Assembly: GCF_014268785.2 (NCBI RefSeq)
Contig: NZ_JABWRD020000004.1
Location: 1-64,000 of the forward strand
Direction of reading: 5' to 3'
Source: Pseudomonas shirazensis
GTDB taxonomy: Bacteria > Pseudomonadota > Gammaproteobacteria > Pseudomonadales > Pseudomonadaceae
DNA: 64,000 nt
This document shows positions 18,802 to 27,982 of this stretch, piece by piece. Made by a program: the position numbers and the translations under genes. Position 1 is the first letter of the stretch. Every line of letters starts with the position of its first letter. The notes under the pieces are model-generated. The model had not been told where the DNA came from. It saw only the letters and a program-made list of their open reading frames with translations, and did not search any database.

Positions 18802-19617
18802 ATGCGTACGTGCCGCCGTGCTTTGACCGTCCTCGCACTCAGCCTGCCCTTTACGGCGTGGGCTGCAGTCCCTGTAGTAGATGACAACGCGAGCAGTTAT
18901 CCGCCCGCGGGTTATGGCACGAGCGGCGCCTATGCCGGAGCAGGGGCTTCAACCCCTGCTTCTGCACAGGGTCAGTTGTTCATGCAGCTGCAACAGATGC
19001 AGGATCAGATTTCCCGCCAGCAAGGCATCATCGAAGAGTTGCAAAACGATGTGTCGCGCATGAAGCAGGAAAACCTGGAGCGATACCAGGATCTGGATCG
19101 TCGCATCTCAAGTGGTGCCGCGCCTGCCGCGACTCCCGATAATTCTTCAACCGGTGGCGCATCCGATGCCGCTGCCGGTGCAGCAGCCGGCGCCGCTGGC
19201 GCTGCTGCGCAACAACCGGCCGCAGGTAGCGAGCCGGCTGATCCGGCGAAAGAAAAGCTCTACTATGATGCTGCTTTCGACCTGATCAAGCAGAAGGACT
19301 TCGACAAGGCCAGCCAGGCGTTTACCGCCTTCCTGCGCAAATACCCTAACAGCCAGTATGCCGGCAACGCGCAATACTGGCTGGGTGAGGTGAACCTGGC
19401 CAAGGGCGACCTGCAAGGTGCAGCTCAGGCGTTTGCCAAGGTCAGCCAGTCGTATCCCAAGCACAGCAAAGTGCCTGATTCCTTGTACAAGCTGGCCGAC
19501 GTCGAACGTCGCCTGGGCCGTACCGACAAGGTCAAAGGCATTCTGCAGCAAGTAGTTACCCAGTACCCCGGCACTTCCGCCGCGCAACTGGCGCAACGCG
19601 ACCTGCAAAAGCTCTAA
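18802..19617 (+). CDS. cpoB: cell division coordinator CpoB (YbgF)
   Basis: A periplasmic protein of 271 residues with a signal peptide ending near AWA. A coiled-coil region (about 55-105) drives trimerisation, followed by an Ala/Gly/Pro-rich linker. Tetratricopeptide-like repeats (about 150-271) include KLYYDAAFDLIKQKDFDKAS and YWLGEVNLAKGD. In E. coli it links PBP1B activity to Tol constriction. It is the last gene of the tol operon, ending at a clear terminator. Confidence 0.94.
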   Translation: MRTCRRALTVLALSLPFTAWAAVPVVDDNASSYPPAGYGTSGAYAGAGASTPASAQGQLFMQLQQMQDQISRQQGIIEELQNDVSRMKQENLERYQDLDRRISSGAAPAATPDNSSTGGASDAAAGAAAGAAGAAAQQPAAGSEPADPAKEKLYYDAAFDLIKQKDFDKASQAFTAFLRKYPNSQYAGNAQYWLGEVNLAKGDLQGAAQAFAKVSQSYPKHSKVPDSLYKLADVERRLGRTDKVKGILQQVVTQYPGTSAAQLAQRDLQKL

Positions 19618-19633
19618 GCAGCCCGTTTGTGAG

Positions 19634-19660
19634 AAAACCCGCGCCTGGCGCGGGTTTTTT
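19634..19660 (+). terminator. Rho-independent terminator of the tol-pal operon
   Basis: The stem acccgcgcc / ggcgcgggt is followed by a six-T run and preceded by an A run. It lies 17 bases beyond the cpoB stop. Confidence 0.92.
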
Positions 19661-19776
19661 CGTTAGACTCTTGGCCCTTTTACGTAAACACGCTGCTGCG
19701 GATAACGCCTTGTCGAGTCCGCGACAGTGCCTGAAGGAGGCGGACAGCCTGTTTAGCTGTCACGCCCGTGGCGATC

Positions 19777-20424
19777 ATGCAAGATACCTTACGCATCACC
19801 GAAGTCTTTTACTCGTTGCAGGGTGAAACGCGCACGGCTGGCCTGCCTACCGTGTTCGTCCGCCTGACTGGCTGCCCGTTGCGCTGCCAGTACTGTGACA
19901 GCGCCTATGCCTTTACCGGCGGTACGATTCGCAGCCTGGATTCGATCATGGAGCAGGTGGCGGGCTTTCGTCCGCGGTATATCTGCGTTACCGGTGGCGA
20001 GCCATTGGCTCAGCCCAACGCGTTGCCACTGCTCGAGCGTTTGTGCGATGCAGGCTACGAGGTGTCGCTGGAAACCAGCGGCGCGCTGGATATTTCCAAA
20101 GTCGACAACCGCGTCAGCCGTGTGGTCGATCTGAAGACCCCGGCCTCGGAAGAATCGCACCGCAACCGCTACGAGAACATCGAGCTGCTGACCCGCAATG
20201 ACCAGGTCAAGTTCGTCATCTGTTCGCGCGAAGACTACGACTGGGCTGTCTCCAAGCTGATCCAGTACAACCTCGATCAGCGCGCAGGCGAAGTACTGTT
20301 CTCGCCTAGCCATCATCAGGTCAGTGCCAGTGATCTGGCTGACTGGATCGTTGCCGACAACCTTCCGGTGCGCTTCCAGTTGCAGCTGCACAAGCTGCTG
20401 TGGAACGACGAACCCGGCCGCTGA
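19777..20424 (+). CDS. queE: 7-carboxy-7-deazaguanine synthase QueE
   Basis: A radical-SAM enzyme making 7-carboxy-7-deazaguanine on the route to preQ0 and queuosine. From this ATG it is 215 residues, starting MQDTLRITEVFYSLQGE. The FeS ligands sit in CPLRCQYCDSAYAF at about residues 29-36. The GGEPL motif (VTGGEPLAQ) binds SAM. A GTG three codons upstream (19768) could be the start instead; neither has a strong ribosome site. queC follows after 23 bases. Confidence 0.93.
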   Translation: MQDTLRITEVFYSLQGETRTAGLPTVFVRLTGCPLRCQYCDSAYAFTGGTIRSLDSIMEQVAGFRPRYICVTGGEPLAQPNALPLLERLCDAGYEVSLETSGALDISKVDNRVSRVVDLKTPASEESHRNRYENIELLTRNDQVKFVICSREDYDWAVSKLIQYNLDQRAGEVLFSPSHHQVSASDLADWIVADNLPVRFQLQLHKLLWNDEPGR

Positions 20425-20447
20425 AACCCAAGGACAAGGACCAAGAC

Positions 20448-21122
20448 ATGACTGACAAACGCGCGGTAATCCTGCTTTCCGGTGGCCTCGATTCGGCCAC
20501 CGTGGTCGCCATGGCCCAGGCCGATGGCTACAGCTGCTACACCATGAGTTTTGACTACGGCCAGCGTCATCGCGCCGAGCTCGACGCAGCCGCCCGGGTG
20601 GCCCGCGACATGGGAGTAGTCGAGCACAAGGTGATCGGTCTCAACCTGGATGGCATCGGTGGCTCGGCGTTGACCGACAGTAGCATCGACGTGCCTGAGG
20701 CGCTTGGCGAAGGCATTCCGGTCACCTACGTGCCGGCGCGCAACACCGTGTTCCTGTCGCTGGCCCTGGGTTGGGCCGAAGTACTGCAGGCGCGCGATAT
20801 CTTCATCGGCGTCAATGCGGTGGATTACTCGGGCTACCCGGACTGCCGTCCTGAGTTCGTCGAAGCATTCGAACGCATGGCCAACCTGGCCACCAAGGCC
20901 GGTGTTGAAGGGCAGGGCTTCCGCATTCAGGCGCCGCTGCAGAACATGAGCAAGGCGCAGATCGTCCAGGCCGGGATTGCCCGCGGCGTTGATTACAGCC
21001 TGACCGTGTCCTGCTACCAGGCCGATGATCAGGGCCGTGCCTGCCGCAAGTGCGACAGCTGCCGCTTGCGCGCGGACGGCTTCATGGCGGTCGGTGTGGA
21101 AGATCCGACCCGTTACTTTTAA
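20448..21122 (+). CDS. queC: 7-cyano-7-deazaguanine synthase QueC
   Basis: An ATP-dependent amide-to-nitrile converter giving preQ0. It is 224 residues, with the PP-loop SGGLDSATV at about residues 11-19. A zinc site near the C terminus carries four Cys (SCYQADDQGRACRKCDSCRL). The start is the ATG before TDKRAVILL. It forms a two-gene queuosine operon with queE. Confidence 0.95.
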   Translation: MTDKRAVILLSGGLDSATVVAMAQADGYSCYTMSFDYGQRHRAELDAAARVARDMGVVEHKVIGLNLDGIGGSALTDSSIDVPEALGEGIPVTYVPARNTVFLSLALGWAEVLQARDIFIGVNAVDYSGYPDCRPEFVEAFERMANLATKAGVEGQGFRIQAPLQNMSKAQIVQAGIARGVDYSLTVSCYQADDQGRACRKCDSCRLRADGFMAVGVEDPTRYF

Positions 21123-21142
21123 GCCTTTTTACTGATGGGGTG

Positions 21143-21170
21143 TTGATTTCTCGTTAGAAATCAGTATTAT
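21143..21170 (+). promoter_or_regulatory. candidate sigma-70 promoter of tRNA-Lys
   Basis: A -35-like ttgatt (21143-21148) and -10 tattat (21165-21170) are separated by 16 bases and lie 15 bases before the tRNA. A small palindrome (gatttc/gaaatc) lies between them. Confidence 0.6.
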
Positions 21171-21184
21171 ACGCGCCATCAAAA

Positions 21185-21260
21185 GGGTCGTTAGCTCAGT
21201 TGGTAGAGCAGTTGGCTTTTAACCAATTGGTCGTAGGTTCGAATCCTACACGACCCACCA
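21185..21260 (+). tRNA. tRNA-Lys (anticodon TTT)
   Basis: The 76-base gene folds as a cloverleaf with matched acceptor arms gggtcgt/acgaccc, an anticodon loop cttttaa, T loop ttcgaat and an encoded CCA end. It marks the right edge of the core block; the genes beyond it look variable. Confidence 0.97.
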
Positions 21261-21356
21261 TCTTTACAGCGGTCTGTGATGTACCAGGGACTAGTCTCGC
21301 GGTAATGCATCCGTACAGAGCAAGCCTCAAGCTAGTTCCAGTGTGAAATCAAGATG

Positions 21357-21385
21357 AAAAGCCCGCCTCTCATGGCGGGCTTTTT
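21357..21385 (+). terminator. terminator after tRNA-Lys
   Basis: The stem agcccgcc / ggcgggct is flanked by aaaa and ttttt, so it can stop transcription from both sides: the tRNA from the left and the ogt operon from the right. Confidence 0.9.
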
Positions 21386-21437
21386 CGTTCTGGGCGCTCG
21401 GATTTCGGCTTACACCACTGGCGTAGCGGTTGGTCAT

Positions 21438-22001
21438 CTACAGCATCGACTTGTCAGGCTCTGTCCAGCTGTTGCCTATCTGAAAAAGATCCTCGCGTGA
21501 ATGCTCGGCCTCAAGGGTCAAAAGGCCGCGTTTTTTGTCGATCCCGCCGCTGTAGCCGCTGAGTGTTCCATTGGCAGCAATCACGCGGTGGCAGGGCACG
21601 ATGATCGAAATCGGGTTGATGGCATTGGCCATGCCAATGGCTCTGGCTGCGCCAGGTTTGCCCAGGGTTCTGGCCAGCTCACCGTAGGTCGTGACTGTGC
21701 CATAGGGGATCTGGGCGAGCAGTGCCCAGGCCTGTTTCAGAAAGGGGCTGCCGCGCGGTGCCATGGGTAGCGAGAAGTCACGGCGGGCGCCGCTGAAATA
21801 CTCAAGTAACTGCTGCCTGACATCGGCAACCGCATCCTGGGCTTCACGTGCTTGCGCGTACTCGCTGCCTGGTCCGGCAGCATCCCGCATACGGAAATCC
21901 ACGCGCAGCAATGCGCCGCGGTGATCGACCAGCATGTCGATGCGCCCAAGTCGAGTATCCAGATGGCCGCGGGCCTCCTGCGGCACAATGAGCGTAGCCA
22001 T
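21438..22001 (-). CDS. ogt: methylated-DNA--protein-cysteine methyltransferase
   Basis: A suicide repair protein that removes alkyl groups from O6-alkylguanine. The 187-residue length fits Ogt/Ada C-terminal proteins. The acceptor Cys is in IIVPCHRVIAANG. The preceding helix-turn-helix segment (GAARAIGMANAINP) inserts the Arg finger into DNA. It is the last gene of a three-gene minus-strand operon behind an LLM oxidoreductase and a GST. Confidence 0.93.
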   Translation of the reverse strand: MATLIVPQEARGHLDTRLGRIDMLVDHRGALLRVDFRMRDAAGPGSEYAQAREAQDAVADVRQQLLEYFSGARRDFSLPMAPRGSPFLKQAWALLAQIPYGTVTTYGELARTLGKPGAARAIGMANAINPISIIVPCHRVIAANGTLSGYSGGIDKKRGLLTLEAEHSREDLFQIGNSWTEPDKSML

Positions 22002-22061
22002 GACGAGTTCCTTCAGGGTCGCCCGCGCGCAGTCGCGCGGGCGGGCGGCTGGGCGTTGGTG

Positions 22062-23108
22062 CTACCAGTGCTGGGCCAGGGGGGTGGGGCCTGGCAACGA
22101 AGGGAACAGCGGCAGTACCTCGCTGGCTAGTTCATCGATGATGTCGGCAGGTGGTCGTTGCGCCATGTGCATGCCCAGTGCGGCATGGTTGACGCCGGCC
22201 TCCTGCCATTCTTGCAGCAGCGCGATCAAGCCTTTGCGCCCGGTCTTCAATACATAGCCGCCATGCAGCGGTGTGCGCGGGAAGTCCGGATTCTCATCGA
22301 GGTCGATCCATTCGTTGGTGACGTGCGGGCGGAAGCCCTGGTCAGGAATCATGGCGCGCCATGCTCGGACTTTTTCGGCCAGGCGCTTGGGTCCAAGGCT
22401 GTTCTGGGTAGACTCCGGATAGGTCAGCCATCCATCTGCGTGGGTACCCAGCCACTGCGGGGATTGCCTGGAGGAGCCGGTTACCAGCAGCGGGATGCGG
22501 CCGGTTGCCGGCCTCGGCAGCAGCCGCGCATTGTCCAACTGCCCCAGCGAGGAGTTGATCGGTGAGCCATCGCCTTGCGTCAATTGCCGGAAGTAGTCGA
22601 CCGCCTCGACAAAGCGTTCGCCTCGACTCGCATGCTCGATGCCATAGGCTGGAAATTCGACGGGCCGATCGCCGGAGGCGATGCCCATTACCAGTCGCCC
22701 GCCAGACAGCTGGTCGATGCTGGTGGCAGCCTTGGCCAGGTCGATGGGGTGGCGCAAGCTGAATATTGCGCTGCCGGTAGCCAGGCTGATGTGGCGAGTC
22801 TGCCCGGCTAGAAATGCCAGGTAGGTAAAGGGATCGAACAGCTGCCCTGCATCGCCGAAATAAGGGTCGAACAACGGCACATCGCGTACCCAGGTGGCTG
22901 CAAAACCGCGAGCGTCCAGCCGTTGGACCAGTTCGGCCTGGCCGGCCAACACGTTCATATCGCCTTCATAAAAGCGCAGCGGGAGAAAGATGCCGAGGGT
23001 CAGTTGACCCTCGGCAAACATCCGCCGGTATCCGGGATGACTGGCAAATGCCGGTGCGCTGGCCCCGGTAGTGGTAAATGTTGGGTTTTCGATCACGGGC
23101 TGGTTCAT
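22062..23108 (-). CDS. LLM-class flavin-dependent oxidoreductase
   Basis: A luciferase-like TIM-barrel monooxygenase or reductase of 348 residues. Family segments include LTLGIFLPLRFYEGDM at the start of the barrel, FDPFTYLAFLAGQTRHISLATGSAI, and SGGRLVMGIASGDRP, which contacts FMN phosphate. The substrate is not predictable. It lies 24 bases downstream of the GST gene and 60 bases before ogt, all co-directional, so this is probably one detoxification-flavoured operon. Confidence 0.88.
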   Translation of the reverse strand: MNQPVIENPTFTTTGASAPAFASHPGYRRMFAEGQLTLGIFLPLRFYEGDMNVLAGQAELVQRLDARGFAATWVRDVPLFDPYFGDAGQLFDPFTYLAFLAGQTRHISLATGSAIFSLRHPIDLAKAATSIDQLSGGRLVMGIASGDRPVEFPAYGIEHASRGERFVEAVDYFRQLTQGDGSPINSSLGQLDNARLLPRPATGRIPLLVTGSSRQSPQWLGTHADGWLTYPESTQNSLGPKRLAEKVRAWRAMIPDQGFRPHVTNEWIDLDENPDFPRTPLHGGYVLKTGRKGLIALLQEWQEAGVNHAALGMHMAQRPPADIIDELASEVLPLFPSLPGPTPLAQHW

Positions 23109-23132
23109 GTCGGGTTCCTTCCAGGGGCATGT

Positions 23133-23768
23133 TCAGGGGCCGGTGGCGGGGTGGGGCAGGCTGATACCGCGCTGCACTGCAGGGCGTTCGGTCATGCGTT
23201 GGTACCAGGTGCTCAAGTGGCTGAACTGGTTGAAATCGAAAGCGATCAAGCGGGCGATGTGCATCCAGCCGAACGTGGCGATGTCGGCAATGCTGTAGGT
23301 ATCGCCGGCCAGCCAGTGGTTGTCCTTGAGTTGGTTGTCCAGGGTCGCGAACGCTTGCTCGGTCAGCGTTCGAAAACGTCGCGCTACAGCCGGGTCAGAT
23401 TGCTTGTCGAAAATCTCGTAATGCACCCGTTGCCCAAGAATAGGGCCGGTGCTGGAAGCATGGAACATCAGCCAGGTGATGGCTGCCCAGCGTTGCTGCG
23501 GCGCGTCAGGAAGCAGCCGCTGGGTTTTCTCAGCTAGGTACAGCAGGATCGCGGCGGATTCAAACAGCACGATGTTGCTGCCTTGGTCGACCAGCACTGG
23601 GATGCGTCCGTGCGGGTTGAGCCGAAGAAATTCAGTCAGGCGATGCTCACCTTGTTCAATGCGAACGTGCCGCAACTCGTAAGGCAAACCCAACTCCTCC
23701 AGTGCCACAGTTATCTTGAAGCCATTAGGTGAGCTATCGGTATAAAGAATCAGGTCCGGCACTTTCAT
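23133..23768 (-). CDS. glutathione S-transferase (Nu/YfcG-like)
   Basis: A 211-residue GST. The N-terminal thioredoxin-like domain has SSPNGFKITVALEELGLPY, the Ser/Asn glutathione-activating start typical of Ure2/YfcG-type GSTs, and NPHGRIPVL with the cis-Pro. The substrate-recognition motif ESAAILLYLAEK follows, and an alpha-helical C-terminal domain completes the protein. It is the first gene of the GST-LLM-ogt operon and divergent from the LysR gene. Confidence 0.9.
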   Translation of the reverse strand: MKVPDLILYTDSSPNGFKITVALEELGLPYELRHVRIEQGEHRLTEFLRLNPHGRIPVLVDQGSNIVLFESAAILLYLAEKTQRLLPDAPQQRWAAITWLMFHASSTGPILGQRVHYEIFDKQSDPAVARRFRTLTEQAFATLDNQLKDNHWLAGDTYSIADIATFGWMHIARLIAFDFNQFSHLSTWYQRMTERPAVQRGISLPHPATGP

Positions 23769-23896
23769 TTGCGTTCAACCTTCTATTCTGGGCTTTCTGT
23801 CAAATGTGTGTAGCGCTATCCTAGAACTGCTGAGTACCTATGAGAAACGATGAATTCTTCATTCTCGAGTTAGAAAATCTAAATAATGAGGTCCCT

Positions 23897-24799
23897 ATGG
23901 GCGCTGTACTGCCGTTACTTGCTTTGCGGGCATTCACCGAAACAGGGCGCTTGGGGAGTTTGAAAGCCGCTGCCGAGAGCCTGGGTGTAACGCCTGGGGC
24001 AGTCAGCCAGCAGATCCGCCTGCTCGAGGATCGCATTGGCGTGCCGCTGTTCGTCCGCGCGCGCCACGGTGTCTACCTCACCGAAGCCGGTGCGCGGGTG
24101 CACCCGGGATTGCTCCGTGGGTTCGACCAGATAGAAAAGTCTCTGTCGACCTTGCAATCGCTGGCGTCGGAAAAGGCCATAACGATCAGTACCGTGCCCT
24201 CGTTTGCCTCGGCCTGGCTGGTGCCGCGGCTCGGGCGCTTTCATGAGCTGCATCCACATATCGAGGTGCGTGTCGAGGCATCTGCCAAGATTGTCGATTT
24301 CAAGCGCGACCGGATCGACGTCGCCCTGCGCCACGGGCTGGGCCATTACCCGGGCCTGGAATCCATCCGGTTGATGGCACCCGTGCTGCTACCTGTGGCA
24401 AGCCCGGCGCTGCTGGCCAAGGGGCGTCCTATCAAGAACCCGCTGGACTGCCTCGACTACCCGCTGTTGCAGGATGCCGACCGGGCTGACTGGACGCTCT
24501 GGCTGCAGGCCCTCGGGGTGGACGCGGGCGAGCAGGCCAAGCGCGGTGCCAGTTTCGAGGAAGACCTGCTGCTACTGCGCGCTGCAGCAGCAGGACAGGG
24601 TATCGCGCTGGTGCAAGATACCCACGCTCAGGAAGACATCGACTCAGGCAGGCTGGTGGTGGCCCTTGACAAGCCATGGCCATCGCGCTTTGCCTACTAC
24701 ATCGTGTGCCGTCAGGAGTCGTTGCAACGGGCCGAAGTGCAGGCATTCATTAGCTGGATCAAAGACGAAGCGGCAGTTGATGCCGACATGCCCGCCTAG
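23897..24799 (+). CDS. LysR-family (GcvA-like) transcriptional regulator
   Basis: A 300-residue regulator. The winged helix-turn-helix is at about residues 8-65 (LKAAAESLGVTPGAVSQQIRLLEDRIG). The effector-binding domain follows, with VPSFASAWLVPRLGRFHELHP, common in GcvA/AmpR-like members. The ATG at 23897 is preferred because gagg precedes it; an upstream ATG at 23840 would add 19 atypical residues. It is divergent from the GST operon and probably controls it. A closely related but broken copy lies at 27971-28390. Confidence 0.88.
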   Translation: MGAVLPLLALRAFTETGRLGSLKAAAESLGVTPGAVSQQIRLLEDRIGVPLFVRARHGVYLTEAGARVHPGLLRGFDQIEKSLSTLQSLASEKAITISTVPSFASAWLVPRLGRFHELHPHIEVRVEASAKIVDFKRDRIDVALRHGLGHYPGLESIRLMAPVLLPVASPALLAKGRPIKNPLDCLDYPLLQDADRADWTLWLQALGVDAGEQAKRGASFEEDLLLLRAAAAGQGIALVQDTHAQEDIDSGRLVVALDKPWPSRFAYYIVCRQESLQRAEVQAFISWIKDEAAVDADMPA

Positions 24800-24831
24800 C
24801 GGGCGAAGGCCGGCGCCCGCAGGCAAAAGTG

Positions 24832-26337
24832 CTAGTCGCGCTCGGCCAGCAGCCTGCCTTGCTGTTCGGCTGCAAGTTGCCAACCGCCGCCCAGGGCCCT
24901 GATCAGTTTCACGGTGGAACGGGCTTTTTCTGCCTCCAGACGCGCTGTTGCCAGTTGCTGGGTCAGCAAGGTGCGGTCCGCGTCGATCGTATCGAGTTGG
25001 CTGTGGCTGCCTTCACGGTATTGCAGGTGAGAAAGCTGAGCCGCCCGCTCGGCAGTATCCAGGGCAATGCGCTGGGCACGCGACTGTTCGGCGATGATAC
25101 GCAGCCCGGCCAGTTTGTCCTCGACTTCGGCAAACGCCTTCAGCACTACCTCCCGGTACCGGGCGACATCTTCTTCGTACGCTGCCCGCGAGTACGCGAC
25201 CGTAGCCTTGCGCCGGCCACCGTCGAACAGTGGCAGCGTCATCACCGCACCCGCCAGCGGGCCGAGCAGGAAGGCACGATTGGACCACTCGAACAGGTTG
25301 CCCAGCTCTCGCGATTCAAAGCCGCCGGTGGCAGTCAACTGCAGCCTGGGGAAATATGCCGCTTTGGCGATACCGATCCGGTAGTTGGCTGCAGCCATTG
25401 CATGTTCTGCGGCCGCGATGTCCGGTCGCCGTTCAAGCAGCGCCGAGGGCAGTCCGGCGGGGATGCGTATGTCGCGCAGGGCAAGGCGCTGTGGCTGGAG
25501 ACTGAACTGCGCGGGTGGCAAGCCAAGCAGCGTTGCCAGTGCATGCTCTGCCAGCAGCCGGTTGTGTTCGATTCCCAGTGCTTCAACTCGGGCGGCTTCC
25601 AGTTCGCTCTGCGCTCGCACCTGATCAAGTTCACCCGCGTCGCCATTGTCGTACCGGTGTTTGATCAGCCTGTAAGTATCGCTGCGCAAGGCCAGGGTTC
25701 CTCGGTACACCTCCATCTGTGTGTCCAGTTCGCGCACGGTGAAGTACAGCTCTGCAACGTCGGCCTGCAATGCCATCAGCACGCTGCGGTACAGCGCTCC
25801 GCTGTTGTCCAGCTCGGCACTTGCCGCCCCCACCTCGGCATCGATTCTGCTAGCCAGGTCTGCTTCGTAGCTTATGCCCAGCTCTGCCCGCCAAAACCCG
25901 AATGTGTTGGCTGCCTGCTCGCCATGCAGGCCTTGCGCAGCGGCAGATTCGCGTTGGCGCATCGGGCCGAATGCTGCATCCAGGCGGGGTAACGTGTCAG
26001 CTTTTGCGCTGCGCTGCAGCGCGCGCGCCTGCTTGAGCCTGGCTGCAGCAATTTCCAGGCCCGGGTTGGCTTGTATTGCCTGAGCCTCCAGAGTATCCAA
26101 GTGCGGGTCGTTGAATATTGTCCACCACTCGCCGCGCATTTGTGCTTCGCCAGGCTCGGCAGATTTCCAGGAGGTTTCGGCTGCCGTTGTCTGACTCTCC
26201 TTGAACAGCCAATGCTGCGGTTCGTCCGGACGGAGGTGCTGGGGGACTTGCGAACAGCCTGCCAGCATTACCAGAAGCAAAGGTGTCAGCCTTGCCTTGT
26301 GCGCAGTGAAATAGCGTGGGGCTTTGAAGATGATCAT
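24832..26337 (-). CDS. RND efflux outer-membrane factor (NodT/OprM family)
   Basis: A TolC-like outer-membrane channel subunit of 501 residues with a lipobox ending at Cys28 (LAGC). The repeated coiled-coil halves are visible (ANPGLEIAAARLKQARAL and its repeat near the C terminus). The start ATG at 26337 fits the lipoprotein signal. It lies 19 bases after the stop of the RND remnant and was plainly the last gene of an adaptor-pump-channel operon. Its own pump is now broken and no adaptor gene is present, so its expression and use are uncertain. It is itself intact. Confidence 0.9.
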   Translation of the reverse strand: MIIFKAPRYFTAHKARLTPLLLVMLAGCSQVPQHLRPDEPQHWLFKESQTTAAETSWKSAEPGEAQMRGEWWTIFNDPHLDTLEAQAIQANPGLEIAAARLKQARALQRSAKADTLPRLDAAFGPMRQRESAAAQGLHGEQAANTFGFWRAELGISYEADLASRIDAEVGAASAELDNSGALYRSVLMALQADVAELYFTVRELDTQMEVYRGTLALRSDTYRLIKHRYDNGDAGELDQVRAQSELEAARVEALGIEHNRLLAEHALATLLGLPPAQFSLQPQRLALRDIRIPAGLPSALLERRPDIAAAEHAMAAANYRIGIAKAAYFPRLQLTATGGFESRELGNLFEWSNRAFLLGPLAGAVMTLPLFDGGRRKATVAYSRAAYEEDVARYREVVLKAFAEVEDKLAGLRIIAEQSRAQRIALDTAERAAQLSHLQYREGSHSQLDTIDADRTLLTQQLATARLEAEKARSTVKLIRALGGGWQLAAEQQGRLLAERD

Positions 26338-26356
26338 GGGATGTCCTTTCCACGGC

Positions 26357-27972
26357 TCAGATGGGATTGCTGACCGGTTGTGCAACTGCACCTGCCGGGT
26401 CGTGCTGCGGGCTCAGCTGTCGGCCAAAACGGGCATAGATGGCGGGCAATACAAACAAGGTGAATAACGTGCCGACCAGCAACCCTGAGATGAGTACCAC
26501 CGCCAATGCACTTTGGCTGCCTGCACCTGCTCCGCTGGCAAACAGCAGCGGCAGCAGGCCACCGACCATTGCCGCCGTCGTCATGAGGATCGGACGGATA
26601 CGCGTGCGCGCTGCAGCTTGTGCTGCCTGCTGGCGGTCAAGGCCTTGCTTGCGCTGAGCCATGTTGGCGAACTCGACGATGAGGATGCCGTGCTTGGCGA
26701 TGAGGCCGACCAGTGTCACCAGGCCGATCTGGGTGTAGATGTTGAGTGTGGCGAAGCCAAAGAACAGAGCCGCCAAGGCACCGCAGGCAGCCAGTGGCAC
26801 GGTGGTCAGAATCAGTAACGGGTCACGCACGCTTTCGAACTGAGCAGCCAGTACCAGGAAGATGAACGCCAGCGCGAACGCGAAGGTGATTGCGAAGCCG
26901 CCTTGCTCCTGCAGGTACTGGCGCGACTCACCGAGGAAGTCGTGCTGATAGCCAGCAGGCAGCTCGCTGGCTTGTTGCTGCAGGAACGCCACGGCCTGGC
27001 CCAAGGTAACGTCAGGTGCCGGGATTGCCACCAGGGTCGAGCTGTTCAGCTGGTTGTACTGGGTCAGCGCGTTGGCCTCAACGCCACGCTCCAGGCTCAC
27101 TACTGTCGACATCGGCACCTGGGTGCCACTGGCTGTGCGCAGGTAATATTGCTCCAGCAGTTCCGGAGTCAGGCGCTGGTTCCTCGGCGCCTGTGGGATG
27201 ACGTCATACGCCCGCCCTTGAGCGCCAAAGCGATTGACATAGGACTCGCCGACCAGCCGGGCGAAGGTGTCACCTATCTCTTTCATGTCCAGACCGAGGT
27301 CGTGTGCTTTGGAGCGGTCTACGCGCACCAGCACGGTAGGGTTGGTAAAGGTCAGGTCCGAGTCGATGAAGGCAAACAGGCCACTGCTGCGAGCCGCGGA
27401 CTTGAGCGTCTCCATGGCCTGGAATACGTCTTCGTGCTTGAGCGAGGACGTCAGCACCATCTGCACCGGAAAGCCGCCTACCGAACCCGGGAGCGGCGCG
27501 AGCAGGAATGCGGAGCCAACTATGCCCTCGACCGAAGCCAATTGTTCCTGTAGCTCGCCCATGATGTCTTCGGCGCTGCGTGAACGTTGATCCCAAGGCT
27601 TGAGCATCACCCCGGCCCAGCCCTTGTTCAGCGAGGCGCCGACGCCTGTTACACGATATACGGTGCCCGTTTCCGGAATCGCCAGCAGCAGGTCCTCGAC
27701 GCGCTTTGATTGCTCTTCCAGAAACTCCAGGTTACTTGCCTGGGGTGCTTTCATATCGACCACGATTTCACCCTGGTCCTCGGCTGGCGCCAGCTCTGAT
27801 TGCAGGCCGTTGAACAGGATCGGCAGGCTGAGCAGTGCGCCTGCACCGATTACCAATGCCAGGCGGGTGTCCTTGAGAACATGGCCAAGTAGCCGGTCGT
27901 AGCGCTCGACCAGGTTGTTGGTGACGCGTTCGACAGCGGAGGCAAAGCGCCCAGGGCGAGGGGCTGACGGGC
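26357..27972 (-). pseudogene. 5'-truncated RND efflux pump (C-terminal half)
   Basis: About 535 residues match the second half of an approximately 1030-residue RND multidrug transporter, beginning near the cytoplasmic link before TM7. Recognisable parts are SELAPAEDQGEIVVDM after TM7, GASLNKGWAGVMLKPW, the docking-domain segments and the TM8-TM12 bundle (LVTLVGLIAKHGILIVEFAN). The N-terminal half, including TM4 with the proton-relay Asp pair, is missing. The reading frame runs on into antisense LysR sequence, giving about 20 meaningless leading residues. It is therefore non-functional as a pump. Confidence 0.88.
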
Positions 27973-27982
27973 GCGCTTTGCC
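27941..27982. repeat. 10-bp inverted repeat spanning the RND/LysR junction
   Basis: Arms ggcaaagcgc (27941-27950) and gcgctttgcc (27973-27982) flank a 22-base centre. One arm encodes Arg-Phe-Ala of the RND protein on the minus strand and the other Arg-Phe-Ala at the start of the surviving LysR homology on the plus strand. The deletion junction must fall within or next to this repeat. Confidence 0.7.

Noticed and set aside
19661..19776. A possible preQ1 riboswitch upstream of queE
   Set aside because: I could not find the conserved C-rich pseudoknot pattern, and the gap contains only a terminator and a short leader.
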